Assembly (NCBI GenBank): GCA_964615195.1
Contig: CAZTNG010000082.1
Location: forward strand, 1-9,450
DNA: 9,450 bases
Origin: HGM20899 sp964615195
GTDB taxonomy: Bacteria; Pseudomonadota; Gammaproteobacteria; Enterobacterales; Succinivibrionaceae
Direction of reading: 5' to 3'
A program made the translations under genes and the position numbers. This document shows, one piece after another, positions 1 to 5,822 of the stretch; the stretch's first letter is position 1; each line of letters opens with the position of its first letter. Below the pieces are notes generated by a model. That model was not told the DNA's origin and did no database searches. It saw only the letters and a program-made list of their open reading frames with translations.

Positions 1-91
1 ATTTCATTTAACCATTTTTAATATCACCTTTTAATACCATAATTTATAAAAAAAGAGATAATAAACATTATTTATTGAAAGGTTCATTTTT

Positions 92-613
92 ATGAAAGAC
101 CAAATTTTTAAACTTACAGATCTAATGATCAATTATTACACTGGCGATGCTAAACGTATTCAGCATTTTTTAAAAGTACACTCTTTCTGCAAATTAATTG
201 CATATACAGAAGATGTCTCTGAAGACATGCTAATGGTTTTAGAAGCTGCCGCAATAGTTCATGATTGTGGAATTAAAGCAGCTGAAAAACTTTATGGAAA
301 AAGTTCAGGAAAATGCCAAGAAGAACTTGGACCGTCTATAGCTGAAAAAATGCTATTAGAATTAAATTTTTCTAAAGAATCAATTGAAAGAATCTGCTTC
401 CTTGTCGGACATCACCACACCTATAAAGCTATCGATGGATTAGATTTTCAAATTTTGGCAGAAGCTGATATGCTCGTAAATGTATTAGAAGATGAACTTG
501 GAGAAAAAGGAGCAGTAGCTCTTGAAAAAAATTTATTCAAAACGACTTCAGGCAAAAAACTACTAAATACCATGTATTTAAAACCAATTGATTATAGCAA
601 CATACACTCATAA
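92..613 (+). CDS. HD-domain protein, predicted metal-dependent phosphohydrolase
   Basis: This 173-residue soluble protein carries a single HD domain. Visible metal-ligand candidates, in the order expected for the superfamily, are H30 (in a KVHSF context; H25 is nearby), the paired H57-D58 in IVHDCG, a GHHHTY cluster at H107-H109, and D126 in AEADML. HD proteins typically hydrolyse phosphomonoesters or phosphodiesters of nucleotides, but the substrate here cannot be read from sequence. There is no signal peptide or membrane segment, and most of the length is the HD fold. The start is supported by AAAGG at 78-82, nine bases before ATG. The gene stands alone, convergent with metNI across a shared terminator. 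By general resemblance it recalls small HD hydrolases common in anaerobic Firmicutes, so transfer is possible but unproven. The HD call is secure; the specific function is unknown. Confidence 0.85.
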   Translation: MKDQIFKLTDLMINYYTGDAKRIQHFLKVHSFCKLIAYTEDVSEDMLMVLEAAAIVHDCGIKAAEKLYGKSSGKCQEELGPSIAEKMLLELNFSKESIERICFLVGHHHTYKAIDGLDFQILAEADMLVNVLEDELGEKGAVALEKNLFKTTSGKKLLNTMYLKPIDYSNIHS

Positions 614-655
614 CAATTTTATTTATTGCAGAAATACTTGCTTATATTTGAATTA

Positions 656-683
656 AAAGGCGTGATATAAACAACACGCCTTT
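656..683. terminator. Bidirectional intrinsic terminator between the HD gene and metI
   Basis: A perfect 9-bp stem, AAAGGCGTG at 656-664 and CACGCCTTT at 675-683, encloses a 10-base A/T loop. A-rich sequence on the left and T-rich sequence on the right allow it to act on both strands. It lies 43 bases after the HD gene stop and six bases beyond the metI stop, so it fits both convergent units. The core of the stem recurs in the terminator at 9254-9278. Confidence 0.8.
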
Positions 684-688
684 CATAA

Positions 689-1348
689 TTAGTGAATTTT
701 TCTATGGTCGAGTTTTCTAGCCAAAAACATTCCTGCAATTTGCAGTATTTGCACTACAAAAATTATAAGAGCAACAGCAGACCACATCATAGTTGAATCA
801 TATCGATAATAGCCATATTGAATTGCAATAGCACCCAATCCACCACCACCAATAGCTCCTGCCATTGCAGAATAACCTAGAATTGTGCACAAAGTTATCG
901 TAACACCAATTAATAAAGATGTTCTAGATTCAACTAGTAATACCTTCCAAATAATTTGCCAAGTACTAGCTCCCATACTAATGGTTGCTTCAATAACACC
1001 TTTATCAACTTCATTTAATGACGATTCAACTAAACGAGCAATAAAAGGAGCTGCACCTAGTACAAGAGGAACAATTGTCGCTGTAGAACCATAAGATCGC
1101 CCCACAATAAAAGTACTAATAGGTATCACAATTACCATTAAAATTAAAAATGGAATACTTCTAGCAACATTGGTAATGATGTCTACAACTCTGTAAATTG
1201 TTCTTTGTGGATGTAAACCATTGCGATGACAAATATTTAATGCCAAACCTAATGGTAAACCTAATACATAACCAAAGAATGTAGAAACAATAGTCATATA
1301 AACAGTTTCCCATGTGCCTAAAAGCATTTGTTCCCAAAAACTATTCAT
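689..1348 (-). CDS. metI: Methionine-type ABC importer permease MetI
   Basis: This inner-membrane permease of the MetNIQ-type importer takes up methionine (D- and L-methionine in E. coli). At 219 residues it is close to E. coli MetI (217). Five hydrophobic segments can be placed at roughly 15-37, 55-80, 88-107, 142-165 and 188-210. The cytoplasmic EAA coupling loop that docks on the ATPase lies at about 113-135, with EAT at 120-122 and the invariant Gly at 126. A glycine-rich GAIGGGGLG stretch at 164-172 is typical of the family. The start ATG overlaps the end of metN (ATG at 1348-1346, metN stop TAG at 1343-1341), so the two are translationally coupled, and GAGGAG inside the metN end can serve as ribosome binding site. 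No substrate-binding protein gene follows; a terminator begins six bases after the stop. Confidence 0.93.
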   Translation of the reverse strand: MNSFWEQMLLGTWETVYMTIVSTFFGYVLGLPLGLALNICHRNGLHPQRTIYRVVDIITNVARSIPFLILMVIVIPISTFIVGRSYGSTATIVPLVLGAAPFIARLVESSLNEVDKGVIEATISMGASTWQIIWKVLLVESRTSLLIGVTITLCTILGYSAMAGAIGGGGLGAIAIQYGYYRYDSTMMWSAVALIIFVVQILQIAGMFLARKLDHRKIH

Positions 1349-2384
1349 CTTGATACTCCTCTATTATTAAATTCTTGGATTTTAAAAAAGCAAGCATCTT
1401 TTGGGCTATAGATTGATCTTCCGGTAATTCAATTAACATTTGCCCTGTTGTAACGCCATCAATTAACTGTGAATCAGCAAATAATACATTTACAGGCATA
1501 CCAAATTCTAGAATCATATTAGCTACCACCGGTTCATTTGTGCTTCTTGAATTAAACACAATTCTTACCTTTCGAGAAGAATCTAATTTTGGTATATTTG
1601 TTCCATCAAAAATAATATTTCTACCTATTTCCGTTTTAGGGTGAATAAATATATCAGAAACTTGACCATATTCCATTATCCTACCATTTTCCATTATGGC
1701 TACGCTGTTACATATTTCTTTTACAACAGACATTTGATGAGTTATTACAACAATTGTAATACCCAATTTATTGTTAATGTCCTTTAAAATTTTAAGAATT
1801 GAAATCGTTGATTGAGGATCTAACGCAGAAGTTGCCTCATCACATAACAAAATTTTTGGATTAGTAGCCAATGCTCTAGCTATAGCTACTCTTTGCTTTT
1901 GGCCACCTGACAATTGAACAGGATAAGAATATAATTTGTCCTCTAAACCTACCATAGTTAAAAGTTTTATTGCTTGTTCTTTTGCACTTTTTTTATCAAC
2001 ACCATCAATTTCCATTGGGAAACAAACATTTCCTAAAACAGTTCTTTGCATTAACAAATTAAAATGCTGAAAAATCATAGCTGTAGTTCTACGTATTTTA
2101 GCTAATTTCTTTCTATTAAGATTTCCTAAAATTTCATTTTCAACAGAAACAGTACCAGAATCAGGAATCTCTAAAAAATTCATACAACGAACTAAGGTAC
2201 TTTTCCCTGCACCAGACATTCCTATAATGCCATAAATATCCCCCTTATTGATATCAATTGAAACATTATCTAAAGCTGTTACTTGGTTACCTTTAACTTT
2301 GTAATATTTATAAACATTCTTTACTGAAATTATAGGATTACAACTAATTGTTTTTTTTTCTACAGAAATCTCTCGATTACTCAT
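1341..2384 (-). CDS. metN: Methionine-type ABC importer ATP-binding protein MetN
   Basis: This is the ATPase that powers the MetNI importer at the cytoplasmic face. Counted from ATG 2384 (347 residues), the Walker A GMSGAGKST is at 55-63, the Q-loop Gln in FQHFNLL at 106, the LSGGQ signature at 158-162, Walker B ILLCDE at 178-183 and the H-loop His at 216. The C-terminal part from about 264 fits the NIL/ACT-like domain, which in E. coli MetN binds methionine and inhibits transport. Length is close to E. coli MetN (343). A longer reading starts at GTG 2402 (353 residues). I prefer ATG 2384 because AGAGAAG lies seven bases upstream, while the GTG has no evident Shine-Dalgarno. Even so, about 18 residues precede the usual start of the domain (around ISVKNVYKYY). 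It is co-transcribed with metI, which it overlaps. Confidence 0.93.
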   Translation of the reverse strand: MSNREISVEKKTISCNPIISVKNVYKYYKVKGNQVTALDNVSIDINKGDIYGIIGMSGAGKSTLVRCMNFLEIPDSGTVSVENEILGNLNRKKLAKIRRTTAMIFQHFNLLMQRTVLGNVCFPMEIDGVDKKSAKEQAIKLLTMVGLEDKLYSYPVQLSGGQKQRVAIARALATNPKILLCDEATSALDPQSTISILKILKDINNKLGITIVVITHQMSVVKEICNSVAIMENGRIMEYGQVSDIFIHPKTEIGRNIIFDGTNIPKLDSSRKVRIVFNSRSTNEPVVANMILEFGMPVNVLFADSQLIDGVTTGQMLIELPEDQSIAQKMLAFLKSKNLIIEEYQDE

Positions 2385-2417
2385 ATAAAAACTTCTCTGC
2401 ACTTATTAATTCGTCAT

Positions 2418-2446
2418 ATTGTAAATCATTACACTAGACAATGTAA
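2418..2446 (-). promoter_or_regulatory. Predicted metNI promoter with operator-like dyad
   Basis: On the minus strand, TTACAT (plus-strand 2441-2446) and TACAAT (plus-strand 2418-2423) are separated by 17 bases, giving a good -10 and a weak -35. A 20-bp inverted repeat, ATTACA-N8-TGTAAT at 2428-2447, covers the -35 and most of the spacer, where a bound repressor would block polymerase. No run of MetJ boxes (AGACGTCT) is visible and no leader long enough for a riboswitch is present. The promoter is inferred from pattern only. Confidence 0.4.
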
Positions 2447-2769
2447 TAATAATCACAGTATTTAACTTTAATACATAAAAACTTAAATATCGATTTTAAA
2501 ACTAGCTAGATAAAACAAATCTCCACTCATCATATAAATATATAAGTAAACAACCAATAATATAATTTTATATTTATAAAATATTTATTAAATATCCACA
2601 AAAAAACACATTACATATCAATAGAAAACAAAATAATTAATATTAAAAAATAATATTTATAAATTATATTTTATAAAAACATAAGCTATTGATTTATCTA
2701 ACATTTTAAAAAGTCAAATAATATATTTAAAAAAAAATGAACATTACGTAAGAATAACGGTTCTCACAT

Positions 2770-2802
2770 GTTAATAACAGGTTATTCAGATTTTATTCAC
2801 AA
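2770..2802 (+). repeat. Three 11-bp-phased direct repeat units, ArcA-box-like
   Basis: Three consecutive 11-base units begin at 2770, 2781 and 2792: GTTAATAACAG, GTTATTCAGAT and TTTATTCACAA. The first unit plus the next four bases (2770-2784) matches 12 of 15 positions of the E. coli ArcA consensus GTTAATTAAATGTTA. Tandem repeats at 11-bp spacing are typical targets of OmpR/PhoB-family response regulators. The array is remote from both flanking promoters (about 325 bases from the predicted metN -35), so its target is unclear and chance in AT-rich DNA is possible. Confidence 0.35.
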
Positions 2803-3098
2803 GTAAAAACACAGATACTGTGAACATTATATACAAAAAAAATTTACTGAAAAATTACTAGTTGACATACAAATTTTTATAAAAATTAGTTATGTAATCA
2901 TAAAATTATTTGAACAATCAATCTTTCAATTTTTAGATTTTGCATATTATAAATACTTCATATTTATCTTTATAAAAACTACTGAAAAAAAATATTTATC
3001 ATATAAAACATATTTAAAAAATAAATTTCACAAGCATGTATAAAATATAATCATTATTCCAAATTATTACTTTATTTCCTATCTGCTAAAAAATAAGA

Positions 3099-3127
3099 TT
3101 GCACTTTTGTTACAGTTTAAGTATTAT
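3099..3127 (+). promoter_or_regulatory. Promoter of the tRNA-Gly gene
   Basis: TTGCAC at 3099-3104 and TATTAT at 3122-3127 are separated by exactly 17 bases, each one or two changes from the sigma-70 consensus. A start near 3134 would leave only about ten bases ahead of the mature tRNA, a normal arrangement for a stable RNA gene. Confidence 0.65.
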
Positions 3128-3143
3128 AAGCAACCAAATTAAT

Positions 3144-3217
3144 GCGAGTGTAATTCAATGGTAGAATGAAAGCTTCCCAAGCTTTACACGCGGGTTCGAT
3201 TCCCGTCACTCGCTCCA
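3144..3217 (+). tRNA. glyU: tRNA-Gly, anticodon CCC
   Basis: The 74 bases fold into a complete cloverleaf. The acceptor GCGAGTG pairs perfectly with CACTCGC, the D stem is ATTC/GAAT with loop AATGGTA, the anticodon stem is AAAGC/GCTTT with loop TTCCCAA (anticodon CCC, reading GGG glycine codons), the variable loop has four bases, and the T stem GCGGG/CCCGT (one G-T pair) holds loop TTCGATT. The discriminator is T and the CCA end is encoded. D loop, anticodon arm and T loop closely resemble E. coli glyU. A T-rich run follows at once (3220-3230) and may help end transcription. No copy of the tRNA 3' end was seen elsewhere, so no integrated element is indicated here. Confidence 0.95.
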
Positions 3218-3279
3218 AATTTTTCTTTTTCAACAGATATATTAATTTAAAAATATATTGTTAAAATTAGTACACGTCA

Positions 3280-3351
3280 TGTTGAAATCATAAAAAATAC
3301 CATTTTTAAATTTACTATTACTTTTTATAAATAATGAATGTAATTTCAACA
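3280..3351. repeat. 9-bp inverted repeat with 54-base spacer
   Basis: TGTTGAAAT at 3280-3288 is mirrored exactly by ATTTCAACA at 3343-3351. A further copy of TTTCAACA lies at 3228-3235, just after the tRNA, so the 8-base word occurs three times within about 125 bases on alternating strands. The region between is A/T only and encodes nothing visible. It could be paired protein-binding sites or the stem of a long RNA hairpin. Confidence 0.4.
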
Positions 3352-3386
3352 AAAATTTAAAATAAAATATTAAATTTATAATAGAC

Positions 3387-3448
3387 AGACAATTTTACAA
3401 ATATTGTCTCTATAAAGTTATTTTTAATTTTCACGTATAAGATATAAT
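3387..3448 (+). promoter_or_regulatory. Predicted tolC promoter and adjacent dyad
   Basis: TATAAT at 3443-3448 is a perfect -10 element, with no convincing -35 hexamer 16-18 bases upstream (the stretch 3418-3426 is A/T only). A perfect dyad, AGACAAT-N9-ATTGTCT, sits at 3387-3409, directly upstream of where the -35 would lie. A strong -10, a weak -35 and an upstream dyad together suggest an activator-dependent promoter. The predicted start would give a leader of about 30 bases ending in the Shine-Dalgarno at 3474-3479. Confidence 0.45.
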
Positions 3449-3484
3449 AGCGAACGTATCAACTAATCTCTTACGAGGAATACT

Positions 3485-4795
3485 ATGCGTACATCATTTA
3501 TTACAGCAGTAATCTTTTCAACTGTTGCCACATCTTCATTTGCTGACAGTCTTATAGATATTTACTCTCTAGCTCAAGCAAGGGATCCTGTAATACTACA
3601 ATCAAAGGCACAAAGAGACAGTGCATATGAAGCGATTAATGAAACTAATGCGGCTAACTTACCTCAAATAAATTTAAAAGGTACAGCGCAATATCAAAAA
3701 ACAAACAGAGACGATTTAAATACAGCTTTTGTTGCTGGTGGACAAATTTCGTTACAACAATCTATTTGGAGACACTCTAATTTTATAAATAGTAGTATTT
3801 CAGAGAAATTAGCAACAAAACAAGATTTAGATTACAACGATGCTAAGCAAAATTTGATACTCAGAACTTCTACAGCTTATTTTGGTGTACTTGAAGCAAT
3901 AGATGTACTTGAATATGAAAAAGCAAATCAAGCTGCTCTTAAAAGACAACTTGATGAATCAAATCAACGCTTTAAAGTTGGGTTAATCGCAAATACCGAC
4001 GTTCAGGAAGCTAAGGCAGCTTACGACCAGGCATCTGCACAAGTTATTGTAGCTGAAAACAATCTTGAAAATAGTTATGAAAATTTGCGCCAAATTACAG
4101 GTCTTGAACATAAAAAACTTGATAAACTAGATGTTTCAAAATTTGCAACACCTGGAATTAAAAAAGATTCTAACTTTTGGTTAAAGCAAGCAGAAGAAAA
4201 TAATATTTCATTACAAGCAAAAATGGTTGAAAAAGAAATTGCTAAGGAAAAAATTAGTTTAGCAAGAACTGGATATGAACCAACTTTGGATTTAATTGGT
4301 GGTTTGAGTTCTCAATACACAAACTATAAAGAAAATAATGCTAGTAAGGAAGATGGTACTTTAAATTCAGGTTCTATTGGAGTTGAATTTAATATGCCTC
4401 TTTATTCTGGTGGAGCAACCAATAGCGCCGTAGAACAAGAAAAGCTGAATTATATAGCTGCTTCTGAAAGTTTAGAATTATCACATAGAACAGTGAAAAC
4501 TAATTTATATAATCAATATAACAACATTAATGCATCCATCGGTACCGTAAAGGCTTATCAACAAAGTGTTGTTTCTGCACAAAGTGCTTTGGAAGCGACA
4601 GAGGCTGGATACCAAGTTGGTACAAGAACAATAGTTGATGTATTAGATGCAACACAAAGATTATATAGTGCTAAAAGTAACCTCGCTAGCGCTCGATATA
4701 CATACATCATGAGTTGGTTAAATTTACGCTACACTACAGGTTTATTGTGTGAAGAAGATATTCAAAAAGTAAATTCAGGGTTAATCAAAGATTAA
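3485..4795 (+). CDS. tolC: Outer-membrane channel protein TolC
   Basis: TolC forms the trimeric outer-membrane and periplasmic exit duct used by tripartite drug efflux pumps and type I secretion. The product has a signal peptide of about 20 residues (cleavage likely after SSFA) and the two tandem outer-membrane efflux repeats of the family. The second repeat keeps the gating block AGYQVGTRTIVDVLDAT. Y376, R381, D385 and D388 have the same spacing as E. coli mature Y362, R367, D371 and D374, which control the periplasmic aperture. At 436 residues it is shorter than E. coli TolC (493); the missing part is the polar C-terminal tail after the folded core, so the channel itself looks complete. ACGAGGA lies just upstream of the ATG. 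The gene is monocistronic, followed by a strong terminator. No pump genes lie in the window. Confidence 0.96.
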   Translation: MRTSFITAVIFSTVATSSFADSLIDIYSLAQARDPVILQSKAQRDSAYEAINETNAANLPQINLKGTAQYQKTNRDDLNTAFVAGGQISLQQSIWRHSNFINSSISEKLATKQDLDYNDAKQNLILRTSTAYFGVLEAIDVLEYEKANQAALKRQLDESNQRFKVGLIANTDVQEAKAAYDQASAQVIVAENNLENSYENLRQITGLEHKKLDKLDVSKFATPGIKKDSNFWLKQAEENNISLQAKMVEKEIAKEKISLARTGYEPTLDLIGGLSSQYTNYKENNASKEDGTLNSGSIGVEFNMPLYSGGATNSAVEQEKLNYIAASESLELSHRTVKTNLYNQYNNINASIGTVKAYQQSVVSAQSALEATEAGYQVGTRTIVDVLDATQRLYSAKSNLASARYTYIMSWLNLRYTTGLLCEEDIQKVNSGLIKD

Positions 4796-4824
4796 TCAAT
4801 ATATTAATTAATTTATAATATTGC

Positions 4825-4854
4825 CCCCCTGTAATTTGAACAAACTACAGGGGG
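4825..4854 (+). terminator. Intrinsic terminator of tolC
   Basis: CCCCCTGTA at 4825-4833 pairs perfectly with TACAGGGGG at 4846-4854 around a 12-base loop, and the T-rich sequence TATTATTTTTA follows. It lies 29 bases after the tolC stop. The five G-C pairs at its base stand out sharply from the surrounding A/T sequence. Confidence 0.9.
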
Positions 4855-5177
4855 TATTATTTTTAAGACTTATAAATAAAAACAAATTTGAGAACTATTG
4901 ACTTTGGAAGGAATAATACTTAAGTACTAAAAGGCTAACAATACTTTTTATAATTAATAATAAGTTAACTAGATATCTTATCTATTTGATAGATAGGGGT
5001 TAAAAAAACAACCTCAAATATTGTTAAGTCTATATCTCCATAATCATGACAGATTACAAAGTTAGATTATCTCATATATATAAACTTCATTAAGTTGTTC
5101 AATTTATGAAATGCTCTGCAACTTGAAGCAAAACTTTTTTAAGTAACAATTTTTAATATTTTTGCAAATTTAATATT

Positions 5178-5206
5178 TTAACTTCACATTTTCAAGATAA
5201 TACAAT
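5178..5206 (+). promoter_or_regulatory. Possible promoter of the 150-residue gene
   Basis: TTAACT at 5178-5183 and TACAAT at 5201-5206 are 17 bases apart and match the sigma-70 consensus at four and five of six positions. The leader would be about 55 bases. In DNA this AT-rich, such matches arise easily, so confidence is modest. Confidence 0.35.
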
Positions 5207-5268
5207 TACTAATATTTAATTATTATAGATAATAGGAACTATTACAACAATTTCAGGAGAAATGACTT

Positions 5269-5721
5269 ATGGGGTTATGGGATAAAGCTAAACAGCTTAT
5301 TGAAAAAACTGTTGCAAATGAGCAAGGAAATGTTGCTAGCGGATTAGGAAAGGTTACAGAAGAAGACCATAAAAACGCTGAAATAAAAGAGCGTCCAGAT
5401 CTTTGCAAAAACATTTCAGATCTTCCATCAGATGAAATTGTAAAAAGAGATGGAAAAATTGACATCACTTTTAAAGGTTGGCAAATTTGCAACGTTGAAG
5501 AACGTCAAAGCAAAGATAACAGAAGATTAGGTTACCTTAAACTATTTATGACTAGAAGTGATAAATTTGTGTGCCAGCGAATGGAACTTATTGATAACGA
5601 AGAAAAACGATATACAGCAGCTACTGTAGAAGATTTCCCTGCAATACGTAATTTTTTTGGAGAAGATTCTCTCGCGCAATCTCTTTACATTATGCTTGAA
5701 CGTATTTCAAAAAATTGGTAA
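5269..5721 (+). CDS. Uncharacterised 150-residue soluble protein
   Basis: I do not recognise this protein. It is a polar, charged 150-residue polypeptide without signal peptide or membrane segment, so probably cytoplasmic. It begins with a probable amphipathic helix (about residues 1-18), continues with a charged, likely flexible part to about 60, and then has a more ordered region: an alternating stretch around ITFKGWQIC and LGYLKLFMT, and a C-terminal helix ending in KNW. Its three cysteines, C46, C74 and C102, are each 28 residues apart. The start is well supported: AGGAG at 5255-5259 is nine bases before ATG 5269, while the other ATG at 5262 is out of frame and stops after seven codons. 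It is monocistronic, convergent with hldE and shares its terminator. A real gene is likely; its function is unknown. Confidence 0.8.
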   Translation: MGLWDKAKQLIEKTVANEQGNVASGLGKVTEEDHKNAEIKERPDLCKNISDLPSDEIVKRDGKIDITFKGWQICNVEERQSKDNRRLGYLKLFMTRSDKFVCQRMELIDNEEKRYTAATVEDFPAIRNFFGEDSLAQSLYIMLERISKNW

Positions 5722-5767
5722 TAATAAAAATAAATTAATTATTTGAAACTAAGCTAATTTGATAGGA

Positions 5768-5799
5768 AAAGAAGCAAACTAATATTAGTTTGCTTCTTT
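5768..5799. terminator. Bidirectional terminator, 32-nt perfect palindrome
   Basis: AAAGAAGCAAACTA at 5768-5781 and its exact complement at 5786-5799 form a 14-bp stem with an ATAT loop. The outer A and T runs supply the U tract on either strand. It lies 46 bases after the stop of the 150-residue gene and 23 bases beyond the hldE stop, so it serves both convergent genes. Confidence 0.9.
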
Positions 5800-5822
5800 G
5801 CATATAATGTGAGTATTAAAAA

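Larger units (their letters stand above)
2403..3143. other. Long AT-rich intergenic region, no gene seen
   Basis: This stretch between metN and the tRNA is dominated by A and T, with stops in every frame and no plausible coding sequence. It holds the metN promoter at its left end and the tRNA promoter at its right end. Between them, only about 2740-2825 stands out as richer in G/C and in symmetry: TTACGTAA at 2744-2751, AATAAC-AG-GTTATT at 2773-2786, 11-bp-phased units from 2770, and CACAG-ATA-CTGTG at 2810-2822. An isolated TTGACA at 2862-2867 has no good -10 at the right distance. A 16-bp A/T palindrome at 2872-2887 is low complexity. Confidence 0.6.
4796..5268. other. Intergenic region between tolC and the 150-residue gene
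   Basis: Apart from the tolC terminator and a possible promoter near 5178-5206, no gene or RNA can be firmly recognised. Two small hairpins sit side by side at 4979-4995 (TATCTA-TTTGA-TAGATA) and 4996-5015 (GGGGTT, an A-rich loop, AACCTC), and a 10-bp palindrome TACTTAAGTA lies at 4917-4926. There is no open frame with a ribosome binding site. The hairpin pair could belong to a small RNA, but it has no clear promoter or terminator. Confidence 0.5.

Noticed and set aside
885..1094. Plus-strand open frame inside metI
   Set aside because: It is the reverse shadow of a conserved permease gene, with no ribosome binding site or family resemblance.
2400..2402. GTG at 2402 as the start of metN (353 residues)
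   Set aside because: No Shine-Dalgarno precedes it, whereas ATG at 2384 has AGAGAAG at good distance; the longer form would also extend an already long N-terminus.
2403..2600. MetJ operator or SAM riboswitch upstream of metN
   Set aside because: No tandem AGACGTCT-like boxes are visible, and the predicted leader of roughly 30 bases is too short for a riboswitch.
2592..2801. DnaA-box-like words ATATCCACA (2592-2600) and TTATTCACA (2793-2801), suggesting a replication origin
   Set aside because: Each differs from TTATCCACA by one base, they are only two in 200 bases, and none of the usual oriC neighbours (mnmG, mioC, dnaA) is present. In DNA this AT-rich, such matches are expected.
2862..2890. 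Perfect TTGACA at 2862-2867 as a promoter
   Set aside because: No acceptable -10 element lies 16-18 bases downstream, and no gene follows on that strand before the tRNA, which has its own promoter.
3144..3484. tRNA-Gly as an integration site for a mobile island
   Set aside because: No direct repeat of the tRNA 3' end, no integrase and no phage-like gene was found; housekeeping tolC follows.
5253..5492. Minus-strand open frame over the start of the 150-residue gene
   Set aside because: It overlaps the plus-strand gene that has a strong Shine-Dalgarno and terminator; the reverse frame has no such signals.
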